64,000 bases of DNA from Alphaproteobacteria bacterium (GTDB lineage: Bacteria > Pseudomonadota > Alphaproteobacteria > CALKHQ01), in NCBI GenBank assembly GCA_041396705.1, contig JAWKYB010000003.1:186001-250000 (forward strand). Reading direction: 5' to 3'. This document shows, one piece after another, positions 44,353 to 52,780 of this stretch (positions are counted from its first letter, which is position 1; each line of letters opens with the position of its first letter). The position numbers and the translations under genes were made by a program. The notes under the pieces are model-generated. The model was not told where the DNA came from. It did no database searches and saw only the letters and a program-made list of their open reading frames with translations.

Positions 44353-45477
44353 ATGATCGAACGCGACGAAGCCCTTGCGCTGGCCTCGGGGGACGGGCCG
44401 GCGCTGGATGCGTTATGCCGGCGGGCGGCGGCCGTCCGCGATGCGGCCTGGGGCCGCGTCGTCACCTACAGCCGCAAGGTCTTCATCCCGCTGACCACCT
44501 ATTGCCGCGACGACTGCGGCTATTGCGCCTTCGTCAGGCGGCCCGGCGACCCCGGCGCATCGCTGCTGAGCCCGGATGCCGTGCTGGCCATCGCCCGCGC
44601 CGGCCAGCGGGCGGGCTGCAAGGAAGCGCTGTTCAGCCTCGGCGAGAAGCCGGAGCTGCGCTATGCCGAGGCCCGCGCCGCGCTGGCCGCCCAGGGCCAC
44701 GACCGGCTGATCGACTATCTCGCCGCCATGTGTGCGCTGGTGCTGCGCGAGACCGGGCTGCTGCCGCACGCCAATCCCGGCACGCTGGACGCCGACGACA
44801 TCCGGCTGCTGAAGCCGGTGACCGGCAGCATGGGCATGATGCTGGAATCGACCAGCCGCCGGCTGACCCGGCCCGGCATGGCCCACCACCGTTGTCCGGA
44901 CAAGGTGCCGGTACAGCGGCTGCGCACGCTGGAGCGGGCCGGCGAGGCCGGCGTGCCATTCACCACCGGCATCCTGATCGGCATCGGCGAGACCTGGGGC
45001 GAACGCATCGACGCGCTGCTGGCGATCCGCGACGCCCACCGCCGCCACCGCCACATCCAGGAGGTCATCGTCCAGAACTTCCGCGCCAAGCCGGGCACCG
45101 CGATGGCCGACCATCCGGAGCCGGACCACGCCGACATGCTGCGCACCATCGCGGTCGCGCGCCTGCTGCTCGACCCCGAGATCGGCGTGCAGGCGCCGCC
45201 GAACCTGGCCGACGCCTTCGGCGACTATGTCGGTGCCGGCATCAAGGACTGGGGCGGCGTCTCGCCGGTGACCGCCGACCACATCAACCCGGAGCGGGCC
45301 TGGCCGCTGATCGAGCGGCTGCGCGCCGCCACGGCTGCTGCCGGCTGCAGCCTGCGCGAGCGGCTGACGGTCTATCCGGCCTACATCGCCAGCGCCGAGC
45401 GCCACCTGGACCGCGCGATGCGCGAGCCGGTGCGCCGGCTGGCCGGCGCCGACGGGCTTGCGGCGGTGCCGGCATGA
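44353..45477 (+). CDS. cofG: FO synthase subunit 1 CofG (radical SAM)
   Basis: Radical SAM enzyme of 374 residues that, with CofH, builds 7,8-didemethyl-8-hydroxy-5-deazariboflavin (FO), the chromophore of coenzyme F420. The iron-sulfur cysteines are Cys51, Cys55 and Cys58 in CRDDCGYC, preceded by TYSRKVFIPLTTY. NPGTLDADDIRLLKPV and IVQNFRAKPGTAM are CofG hallmarks. CofG and CofH are separate genes, as in archaea and cyanobacteria, unlike the fused FbiC of actinobacteria. The cofH ATG overlaps the stop (ATGA). Confidence 0.95.
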   Translation: MIERDEALALASGDGPALDALCRRAAAVRDAAWGRVVTYSRKVFIPLTTYCRDDCGYCAFVRRPGDPGASLLSPDAVLAIARAGQRAGCKEALFSLGEKPELRYAEARAALAAQGHDRLIDYLAAMCALVLRETGLLPHANPGTLDADDIRLLKPVTGSMGMMLESTSRRLTRPGMAHHRCPDKVPVQRLRTLERAGEAGVPFTTGILIGIGETWGERIDALLAIRDAHRRHRHIQEVIVQNFRAKPGTAMADHPEPDHADMLRTIAVARLLLDPEIGVQAPPNLADAFGDYVGAGIKDWGGVSPVTADHINPERAWPLIERLRAATAAAGCSLRERLTVYPAYIASAERHLDRAMREPVRRLAGADGLAAVPA

Positions 45478-46703
45478 GCCTGATCGTCGACCATCGCCAG
45501 CGCAGCGCGGAGCAGTGGCTGCGGCTGGCCACGCCGGCGATCGCGCGCATCCTCGACCGGGCGCTGGCGGACGAGACCCTGTCGGAGGACGAGGGCGAGG
45601 CCCTGTTCGGCGCCGACGGCGACGACCTCGGCGCGCTGCTGGCCGCCGCCGACACGGTGCGCAGGCGCCGGGTCGGCGACGACGTCAGCTTCGTGGTCTG
45701 CCGCAACATCAACTTCACCAACATCTGCTACATGGGCTGCAAGTTCTGCGGCTTCGCCAAGCGCCGCGACGACCCCGGCGCGGAACTGCTGAGCCTGGAC
45801 GAGGTCGCCCGCCGCGCGGTCGAGGCGCACGACCGCGGCGCGACCGAGGTCTGCATCCAGGGCGGCCTGCATCCGAAGATCGACGCCGGCCACTATCGCC
45901 GCATCGTCGAGGCGGTGATCGCGGCGGTGCCGGCCATGCACATCCACGCCTTCTCGCCGTTCGAGATCTGGTACGGCGCCGCCAAGGCCGGCGTGCCGGC
46001 GGCCGCGTTCATCGCGGAGCTGAAGGCGGCCGGCCTCGGTTCGATGCCGGGCACGGCGGCGGAAATCCTCGACACCGAGGTGCGCCGAAGGCTGACCCGC
46101 GACAAGCTGACCGCCGACGAATGGGTCGCCATCATCCGCGCCGCCCATTCGGTGGCGATGCCGACCACCGCGACGATCATGTACGGCCACATCGACGGCC
46201 CGCGCCACTGGGCCCGCCACATCGGCCTGATCCGCGCCATCCAGCGCGAGACCGGCGGCTTCACCGAGTTCGTGCCGCTGGGCTTCATCCACTACGATTC
46301 GCCGCTGTACCTGAACGAGCCCGGCGTGCGCCCCGGGCCGACCGCGGCGGAGCATGTGCGCATGCACGCGGTCGCGCGGCTGATGCTGGCCGGCGCGATC
46401 GACAACATCCAGGCGTCGTGGGTGAAGCTGGGGCCGGACTTCGCCCAGGCGATGCTGGACTGCGGCGTCAACGACCTGGGCGGCACGCTGATGAACGAAA
46501 GCATCAGCCGCGCCGCCGGCGCCCGGCACGGCCAGGAGGTGACGCCGGCCGAGATGGTCGCCATCATCCGTGGCGCCGGCCGGCGGCCGGTGCGGCGGAC
46601 CACGCTGTACGAGACGGCCGAGACCTACGACGACCACGACCCGCCGGCGCAGGCGCCGCTGGTGCCGCGCACGGCCGCCGACGCGGCAGGCCGCCATGGC
46701 TGA
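45474..46703 (+). CDS. cofH: FO synthase subunit 2 CofH (radical SAM)
   Basis: Radical SAM enzyme of 409 residues that joins a tyrosine-derived radical to 5-amino-6-ribitylaminouracil in FO synthesis. Its cluster cysteines are Cys85, Cys89 and Cys92 in CYMGCKFC, with NINFTNIC just before. CIQGGLHPKID, HAFSPFEIWYG and GGTLMNESISRAAGA are characteristic. It follows cofG by ATGA overlap, and cofD starts 8 bases inside its 3' end. Confidence 0.95.
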   Translation: MSLIVDHRQRSAEQWLRLATPAIARILDRALADETLSEDEGEALFGADGDDLGALLAAADTVRRRRVGDDVSFVVCRNINFTNICYMGCKFCGFAKRRDDPGAELLSLDEVARRAVEAHDRGATEVCIQGGLHPKIDAGHYRRIVEAVIAAVPAMHIHAFSPFEIWYGAAKAGVPAAAFIAELKAAGLGSMPGTAAEILDTEVRRRLTRDKLTADEWVAIIRAAHSVAMPTTATIMYGHIDGPRHWARHIGLIRAIQRETGGFTEFVPLGFIHYDSPLYLNEPGVRPGPTAAEHVRMHAVARLMLAGAIDNIQASWVKLGPDFAQAMLDCGVNDLGGTLMNESISRAAGARHGQEVTPAEMVAIIRGAGRRPVRRTTLYETAETYDDHDPPAQAPLVPRTAADAAGRHG

Positions 46704-47648
46704 CATCGTTGTCATGGCCGGCGGGGTCGGCGGCGCCAAGTTCGTCGACGGGCTGGCGCAGACCGCCGGGCAGCCCCGGCTCACGGTCATCGGCAACACC
46801 GGCGACGATGCCGAATTCCACGGGCTGTGGGTCTCGCCCGACATGGACATCCTGACCTACACGCTGGCCGACGTGGTCGACCACGCCAAGGGCTGGGGCT
46901 ATCGCGGCGACAGCTTCGCAAGCCAGGAGCGGCCTGCGCGCTCGGCAACGACACCTGGATGAACCTGGGCGACCGCGACCTCGCCGCACCACCTCCTGCG
47001 CACCCAGCTGCGGCGCGCCGGCACACGGCCACCGCCATCGCCGGGCGGATTGCCCGTGCGCTGGGCGTCAGGGCCACCATGCTGCCGGCCACCGACAGCG
47101 ACATCCAGACCCTGATCGAAACGCCAGGCGGCACGCTGAACTTCCAGGAGTTCTTCGTGCGCGACCGCGCAGGCCGCCAGTCCGCGGCGTGCGCTTCGAC
47201 GGCGCGGCGGCGGCGGAGCCGGCGGAGGTGGTGGCCGCACTGACCGGCGCGCGGCTGATCCTGATCGCGCCGGTAACCCGGTGGCCAGCATCGGCCCGAT
47301 GCTGGCGGTGCCAGGCGTGCGCGCCGCGCTTGCCGCGCGGCGGCGCCTACGGATCGCGGTCAGCCCGATCGTCGGCGGCCGCTCGCTGAAGGGCCCGTCC
47401 GACCGCATGCTGCGCAGCCAGGGCCTGCGGTCCGACCCGGCCGGCGTCGCCGCCTGCTACGACGGCTGATCGACTACGCCATGGTGGTCGACGTGCGCGA
47501 CAGCGCCATGCCGCCGCCCTGCGTGCCCGCGGCGTTGCCGTTGCGGTCACCGACACCGTGATGCGCGACCGCGCCGACCGCGCCGCTTCGCCGCGGAGTG
47601 CTCGACTGGGCCGAGGCGCCGGCCACGCCGTTCCGACGCAGCGCATGA
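46696..47648 (+). pseudogene. cofD: CofD (LPPG:FO transferase), frame broken by about eight indels
   Basis: CofD transfers the phospholactyl (or related) group to FO, making F420-0. The start is intact: MADIVVMAGGVGGAKFVDGL, GNTGDDAEFHGLWVSPDMD. After GWGYRGDSF the frame jumps near 46925, 46987, 47022, 47173, 47273, 47467, 47514 and 47590. Reading across them restores DTWMNLGDRDLA, HLLRTQLRRAG, LPATDSDIQT, FQEFFVRDRAG, VASIGPMLAVPGVRAAL and SPIVGGRSLKGPSDRML, all true CofD motifs, ending at TGA 47646. No stop arises from a base substitution. The damage is entirely indels, so sequence error is more likely than gene decay. The last base pairs overlap cofC as ATGA. Confidence 0.85.
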
Positions 47649-48295
47649 GCGACCTGGTCATCGTCGTGCCGGTCAAGGATCCCGCCGGCGCCAAGCAGCG
47701 GCTGGCGGCGATGCTGCCGCAGCGATCCGCACGCGCTGGCGCTGCGGCTGCTCGACCGCACGCTCGGCGACCTCGCCCGCTTCGCGCCGGAGGTCGACCG
47801 GCTGGTGGTGTGCGACACCGAACGCCTGCGGCCAGCAGCCGAACGGCACGGCGCCGCCTTCCTGCGACCGGCCGGCGAGGGGGAGACGACGGCGGTGGAG
47901 CGGGCGGCGGCCTGGAGCATCGCGCGCGGCTATGCGGCACAGCTGGTCATTCCCGCCGACATGGCCCGGCTCGACCGCGCCGACGTGCGCACGCTGGTCG
48001 AGGCGCCGCGGCTGGCGCCGAGCCTGATCCATGTGCCCGGCGGTCGGCGACGACGGCACCAACGCGATCCTGGCGAGCCCGCCGGACGCGATTCCCTGTC
48101 GTTTCGGCGCCCGCTCGTTCGACGGCTACCTGGCGCGGGCGCGCGAGGCCGGCATTCCCTGCCGGGTGCTGCGGCTGTGGCCACTCGTGCTCCTTTATCG
48201 ACACGCCCGACGACGCCCGCGCTTTCGTCGACGACAACCCAGAGGACCTGATCGCCCGATGGCTGACCGAGCAGCTGGCGCCGGCCGAGTCCTGA
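47645..48295 (+). pseudogene. cofC: CofC (phospholactate guanylyltransferase), frame broken by three indels
   Basis: CofC makes the activated nucleotide (lactyl-2-diphosphoguanosine or its 3-phosphoglycerate/PEP analogue) used by CofD. The start MSDLVIVVPVKDPAGAKQRL is typical. Frame slips occur near 47724, 48036 and 48181. The restored parts read ALALRLLDRTLGDLARF, ETTAVERAAAWSIARGY, IPADMARLDRADV, VGDDGTNAILASPPDAI, SFDGYLARAREAGIP and IDTPDDARAFVDD, then LTEQLAPAES before TGA 48293. Each is a recognisable CofC motif. Whether it prefers phospholactate, PEP or 3-phosphoglycerate cannot be told here. Confidence 0.82.
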
Positions 48296-49035
48296 TCGAG
48301 GCCATCGCCGGCCGCGACTGCAGGCCGGCGACGACCTGGGCGCGTCTGCAGGAGCCGCGGCGGAACAGGGCGTGGCTGCGCGACGACGACGTGCTGGCGG
48401 TGGCGCAGAAGGCGGTTTCAAGGTGGAGGGCCGCGTGGTCCCGCTGGCGGGCGTCGCGGTCGGCGACGAGGCCGCGGCGCTGGCGGTGCGCACCGGCAAG
48501 GACGCGGCCAAGGTGCAGCTGATCCTCGATGAGCGCCGCGGTGCTGCGTGCGACCGCGCGGACGGCAGACCGCGACGGCGTGATCATCGTGCGGCATCGG
48601 CTCGGCTTCATCTGCGCCAATGCCCGGAATCGGCGAGTCAACGGTGGAACAACAGGTTGTGTGTGTTGCCCGCATGATCCCGACGCCAGCGCCGACGCCA
48701 TCCGTGCACGGATCGCGGCACATAGCAGCTGTGCCGTCGGCGTCGCGGTCACCGACAGCTTCGGCCGGCCGTGGCGGCTGGGCCAGGTCAACGTCGCGAT
48801 CGGGCTGGCCGGGCTGCCGGCGCTGCGCGACCTGGCCGGCAGCGCCGACGCCGACGGCCGCCCGCTGAAGGCGACCATGCCGGCGCTGGCCGACGAGATC
48901 GCCGCCGCCTCCGGGCTGGCGGTGGCCAAGGCCGGCCGCACGCCGGTGGTGCTGCTGCGCGGCCTCGACATGACCGGCGCGGCGCAACCCGCCGCCGCCC
49001 TGCTGCGACCAGCCAAGGAGGACCTGTTCCTATGA
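48259..49035 (+). pseudogene. cofE: CofE (F420-0 glutamate ligase), frame broken by about six indels
   Basis: CofE adds glutamates to F420-0. It appears as a single-domain protein (archaeal style), without the nitroreductase-like domain of actinobacterial FbiB. Frame slips are near 48317, 48372, 48418, 48533, 48634 and 48660. The restored parts are LIEAIAG, LQAGDDLGA, LRDDDVLAVAQKAVS, KVEGRVVPLA, DGVIIVRHRLGFICANA, LPHDPDASADAIRARI and GVAVTDSFGRPWRLGQ. From about 48665 to the TGA at 49033 the frame is clean. The ATG at 48259, inside the end of cofC, is the likely start. The next gene overlaps by ATGA. Confidence 0.82.
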
Positions 49036-49712
49036 CCGAGCAATCGAAACCGGTGGCCATCGTCGGCGGCACCGGCCCGCAGGGCCGCGGCGTCGCGCTG
49101 CGGCTGGCAAAGGCCGGCATTTCCGTCGTGATCGGCTCGCGCGAGGCCGCACGGGCGGCCGAGGTGGCGGCCGAGCTCAACGGCCGCCTCGGCAACGCTG
49201 CGGCGCCGATCGCCGGCGCCGACAATGCCGGCGCGCTGGCCGACGCCCGCATCGTGATGCTGGCCGTGCCCTATGCCGGCCACGACGCGACCCTGCAGGC
49301 GATCCGCCCGCATCTGGCCGGCAAGGTGCTGGTCGACCTGGTGGTGCCGCTGCGCGCCGGCGACCCGAAGGCCGTCGACATGCCGGCCGAAGGCTCGGCG
49401 ACCGAGCGCGCGCAGGCGCTGGTCGGGCCGGAGGTACCGGTGGTCGGCGCGTTGCACAACGTCTCGGCAACGGTGCTGAACGACATCGACCATCCGATCA
49501 CCTGCGACATCCTGATCGCCGGCAACGACGTCGAGGCGAAGAAGGAGGTGGCCGCCCTGATCGAGCGGATGGGGGTCGCCGTCTACAACTGCGGACCGGC
49601 AGAAAATGCGCGCTGCATTGAGGCTTTGACGCCGATCCTCATTCGGCTCAACATATCGAAAGCGACGCCATTCAAGCACGCCGGAATCAGGATCTGGCCC
49701 GAGGGCCACTGA
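49032..49712 (+). CDS. npdG: F420-dependent NADP oxidoreductase (NpdG/Fno-like)
   Basis: Rossmann-fold enzyme of 226 residues that moves hydride between F420 and NADP. The NADP motif AIVGGTGPQGRGVALRLAKAG, the GSREAARAAE segment and VVGALHNVSATVL are typical of the Fno/NpdG family. The ATG overlaps the cofE stop (ATGA), placing it in the F420 operon, and the frame is intact. The last ~100 bases use AT-richer codons (AAT, ATT, ATA, AAA) than the rest. Confidence 0.9.
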   Translation: MTEQSKPVAIVGGTGPQGRGVALRLAKAGISVVIGSREAARAAEVAAELNGRLGNAAAPIAGADNAGALADARIVMLAVPYAGHDATLQAIRPHLAGKVLVDLVVPLRAGDPKAVDMPAEGSATERAQALVGPEVPVVGALHNVSATVLNDIDHPITCDILIAGNDVEAKKEVAALIERMGVAVYNCGPAENARCIEALTPILIRLNISKATPFKHAGIRIWPEGH

Positions 49713-49756
49713 CCGGCGCCGCACGCACACCGACAGCGACACGGGGGAAGCCAGCG

Positions 49757-50758
49757 ATGGAATTCGGCATCTGTTTCAAGGGAAGCATCGATCCGCAGCG
49801 CACGGTGGCGCTATGCAAGCAGGCCGAGGAGGCCGGCTTCACCTATGGCTGGTTCTACGATTCGCATGTGCTTTGGCGGCAGTGCTTCGTGACCATGGCG
49901 ATGGCCATGGAGCACACCCGCAACATGAAGTTCGGGCCCTGCGTCACCAACCCGGCGGTGCGCGACTGGTCGGAGGCGGCCTCGATCTTCCTGACCCTGG
50001 CGGTGCAGGCGCAGAACCGGGTCCTGGTCGGGCTCGGCCGCGGCGACAGCTCGCGCCGGGTGATGGGCCACAAGCCGGCGACCGTCGGCCGGATGGTCGA
50101 GTTCGCCGAGAAGCTGAAGGCGATGGTGCGCGGCGACGAGGTGACCTACGACGACAGCCCGAACCCGATCCAGTTCACCTGGTCGAACGGCTATGAGCTG
50201 CCGGTCTGGATCGCCGCCTATGGCCCGAAGGCGCTGGAGGCGGCCGGCACCGCCGGCGACGGCCTGATCATCCAGCTGGCCGAGCCGAGCCTGTGCAAGT
50301 GGTTCACCGACCAGGCGGTCGCCGCCGGCAAGGCCGCGGGCAAGGACATGTCGGGCTATCAGGTGATGTCGGCCGCGCCGGTGTGGGTCGGCGACATGGA
50401 GAAGGGCCGGGAGCAGACCCGCTGGTTCCCGGCGATGGTCGGCAACCACGTCGCCGACATCGTCGAGAAGTACGGCAAGGACACCCACCTGGTGCCGGAC
50501 AGCTTCACCGCCTATATCGAGCGCCGCAAGGGCTACGACTACAAGAAGCACGCCGACAAGGACGCCGACCACCTGGACTTCATCACCGACGACATCGTCG
50601 AGGCGTTCTCGATTCTCGGCCCGGCGGAGGCCCATGTCGAGAAGCTGCAGCAGCTGGAGGCGGCCGGCGTCACCCAGTTCAACATCTACCTGATGTGCGG
50701 CGAGGAGGAGCGCCAGCTCGCCGAGTATCGCGAACATGTGATCCCGCACTTCCGGTAG
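49757..50758 (+). CDS. F420-dependent LLM-class oxidoreductase (CPS_4043-like)
   Basis: Luciferase-like monooxygenase-fold protein of 333 residues. The opening MEFGICFKGSIDPQRTV, the LVGLGRGDSSRR motif and the PVWIAAYGPKALEAAG segment place it in the F420-binding subset I associate with TIGR03842 (CPS_4043 family); this subgroup call is from memory. It lies 44 bases after npdG and is intact. The substrate is unknown. Its position between the F420 genes and an amide/peptide import operon suggests it acts on an imported nitrogen compound. Confidence 0.87.
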   Translation: MEFGICFKGSIDPQRTVALCKQAEEAGFTYGWFYDSHVLWRQCFVTMAMAMEHTRNMKFGPCVTNPAVRDWSEAASIFLTLAVQAQNRVLVGLGRGDSSRRVMGHKPATVGRMVEFAEKLKAMVRGDEVTYDDSPNPIQFTWSNGYELPVWIAAYGPKALEAAGTAGDGLIIQLAEPSLCKWFTDQAVAAGKAAGKDMSGYQVMSAAPVWVGDMEKGREQTRWFPAMVGNHVADIVEKYGKDTHLVPDSFTAYIERRKGYDYKKHADKDADHLDFITDDIVEAFSILGPAEAHVEKLQQLEAAGVTQFNIYLMCGEEERQLAEYREHVIPHFR

Positions 50759-50787
50759 GGTTGGGCTCCCTCGCACAGACAACGGGC

Positions 50788-50870
50788 GTCATGCCCGGCC
50801 CTGAGCCGGGCATCTCGGGGGGAAGGAGCCCCGTCCCGAAGAAATCCCCGGGACTAGCCCGGGGATGACG
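50788..50870. repeat. Tandem pair of REP-like hairpins
   Basis: GTCATGCCCGGC/GCCGGGCAT (50788-50812) and ATCCCCGGG/CCCGGGGAT followed by GACGC (50844-50870) are two palindromes of the family also seen at 9821. They fill the gap between the LLM gene and the ABC transporter genes and may form hairpins that stabilise or end the upstream mRNA. Confidence 0.7.
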
Positions 50871-50933
50871 CATTGGGGGTGAGATGACGCGACGCGGGCG
50901 GACGCAGGAGCCAGATAGCGCGAGCCGGCGCCC

Positions 50934-51773
50934 ATGCGGCTGATCCTGCGCAGCCCGTCAGCGGTGTTCGGAATCGCGATCATCCTGCTGACCGTGCTTG
51001 CAGCAGCCTTCGCGCCCTGGCTGGCACCATACGACTACAAGGAACAGCTGTTCGAGGGGCTGACGCTGGAAGGCTCGCCGCTGCCGCCCGGCGGCGACTT
51101 CCTGCTCGGCACCGACACGCTGGGCCGCGACCTGCTGAGCCGGATGATGTTCGGCGCGCGCACCTCGCTGATCGTCGGCGTCGTCTCCAACGGCGCGGCG
51201 GTGCTGATCGGCGCCGCGCTCGGCGCCGTCGCCGGCTATCTGCGCGGCCGCGCCGGTGCCGCCATCATGCGCTTCACCGACCTGATGATGGCCTTTCCCG
51301 CGCTGCTGCTGGCGATCGCGCTGGCGGCGATCATCGGGCCCAGCTTCTGGATCGTCGCGCTGGTCATCGCGCTGGTGAACTGGGTGCAGGTCGCGCGCGT
51401 GATCTACACCGAGACCACCGCGCTGGCCGAGCGCGAATATGTCGAGGCGGCGCGAGCGCTGGGCGCCGACCACCTGCGCATCCTGTTCGTCCACATCGTG
51501 CCGCACCTGGTGCCGACCATGCTGGTCTGGGCGACGCTGGGCATCAGCACCACAGTGCTGCTGGAAGCGACGCTGTCGTTCCTCGGCATCGGCGTGCGCC
51601 CACCGGAACCGTCGTGGGGCAACATCATCTTCGAGAGCCAGAGCTACTTCTCCAGCGCGCCCTGGCTGGTGTTCATCCCCGGCTTCGCCATCCTGGCGCT
51701 GGCGCTGTCGTTCAACCTGGTCGGCGACGCGCTCAGGGATGCGCTGGACCCGACCCAGCGGGGGCGGCGCTGA
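50934..51773 (+). CDS. Peptide/nickel-type ABC transporter permease (DppC-like)
   Basis: Membrane protein of 279 residues of the BPD_transp_1 family. A first helix is followed by the DppC N-terminal feature FLLGTDTLGRDLLSRMMFG. The ATPase-contact EAA loop reads EYVEAARALGADHLRIL, and VRPPEPSWG near the end is typical of DppC/OppC proteins. The start is the ATG at 50934. It shares one base with the DppB-like gene (TGATG). The order DppC before DppB is reversed relative to most dpp operons. Confidence 0.9.
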   Translation: MRLILRSPSAVFGIAIILLTVLAAAFAPWLAPYDYKEQLFEGLTLEGSPLPPGGDFLLGTDTLGRDLLSRMMFGARTSLIVGVVSNGAAVLIGAALGAVAGYLRGRAGAAIMRFTDLMMAFPALLLAIALAAIIGPSFWIVALVIALVNWVQVARVIYTETTALAEREYVEAARALGADHLRILFVHIVPHLVPTMLVWATLGISTTVLLEATLSFLGIGVRPPEPSWGNIIFESQSYFSSAPWLVFIPGFAILALALSFNLVGDALRDALDPTQRGRR

Positions 51774-52696
51774 TGGGCCTGTTCCTCGCGCGGCGGCTGG
51801 GCCAGGCGGTGCTGATCCTGCTCGGCGTCTCGATCATCACGTTCCTGCTGGTCTACCTGATCCCGGCCGACCCGGCGCGGATGATCGCCGGCCGCAATGC
51901 GACCGAGGACACGGTCGAGTCCATCCGCCGCCAGCTCGGGCTGGACCGCTCGCTGGTCGAGCAGTACGCGATCTATCTGGTCAACCTGCTGCAGGGCGAT
52001 TTCGGCCGCTCGTACATGCAGCGCACCGAGGTCGGCGAGCTGCTGCTCAGCCGGCTGCCGGCGACCCTGCAGCTGATGGCCGGCGGCATCTTCTTCGAGC
52101 TGCTGATCGGCATTCCCGCCGGCGTGGCGGCGGCGGCGAACCGCGGCCGTTTCGTCGACCGCGTGGTGATGTTCTCCGCCTTCGTCGGCGTGTCGGCGCC
52201 GCAGTTCCTGGTCGGCATCCTGCTGCTCTACGTGTTCTCGGTGCAGCTGGGCTGGCCGCCGCTGCGCGGCTACGGCGCGCTGGAGAACCTGCTGCTGCCG
52301 GCGCTGACCCTCGGCATCCTCGGCGGCGGCTGGTATGCGCGGATGATGCGCTCGGCGATGGTCGACGTGCTCCGGCGCGACTACATCCGCACCGCCCGCG
52401 CCAAGGGCGCCGGCGCCGGCCGCATCCTGGTCGTGCACGGCATGCGCAACGCGATCCTGCCGATCGTCGCGATGATCGGGCTCGACATCGGCATCTTCAT
52501 GTCGGGCGTGGTGGTGGTGGAATCGGTGTTCGGCTGGCCCGGCATCGGCCAGCTGGCCTGGCAGGCGATCCAGAAGCTCGACATCCCGATCATCATGGGC
52601 GTCACGCTGGTCGCCGCGCTGGCCATCGTGATCGGCAACCTGATCGCCGACCTGGTCGCGCCGCTGATCGACCCGCGGATCAAGCTGAGGGGGTAG
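51773..52696 (+). CDS. Peptide/nickel-type ABC transporter permease (DppB-like)
   Basis: Membrane protein of 307 residues of the DppB/OppB type. It has the FLARRLGQAVLILLGVSII first helix, a periplasmic GDFGRSYMQRT segment and the EAA-type loop DYIRTARAKGAGAGRIL. FGWPGIGQLAWQAI near the end is the DppB signature. It pairs with the preceding permease to form the membrane channel of a peptide- or small-amide-type importer. Confidence 0.9.
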   Translation: MGLFLARRLGQAVLILLGVSIITFLLVYLIPADPARMIAGRNATEDTVESIRRQLGLDRSLVEQYAIYLVNLLQGDFGRSYMQRTEVGELLLSRLPATLQLMAGGIFFELLIGIPAGVAAAANRGRFVDRVVMFSAFVGVSAPQFLVGILLLYVFSVQLGWPPLRGYGALENLLLPALTLGILGGGWYARMMRSAMVDVLRRDYIRTARAKGAGAGRILVVHGMRNAILPIVAMIGLDIGIFMSGVVVVESVFGWPGIGQLAWQAIQKLDIPIIMGVTLVAALAIVIGNLIADLVAPLIDPRIKLRG

Positions 52697-52720
52697 GTGG
52701 CGAAAGGACGGTCGCGGAGA

Positions 52721-52739
52721 TAGTTGACTCCGTCAACTA
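52721..52739. promoter_or_regulatory. Perfect palindrome upstream of the MarR-GNAT gene, candidate operator
   Basis: TAGTTGAC and GTCAACTA form a perfect 8-bp inverted repeat with a 3-base spacer, ending about 40 bases before the marR start. A further GTCAAC half-site follows near 52757. The size and symmetry suit a MarR dimer. Part of it (TTGACT) could also serve as a -35 box. Confidence 0.6.
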
Positions 52740-52780
52740 ATTGGCGCTCCAATCGGTCAACGCAACGGGGTGTCCATGCC

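Noticed and set aside
46570..49035. Many short independent genes in the cofD-cofC-cofE interval
   Set aside because: The short frames are fragments of three F420 genes separated by indels, since their family motifs follow in the right order.
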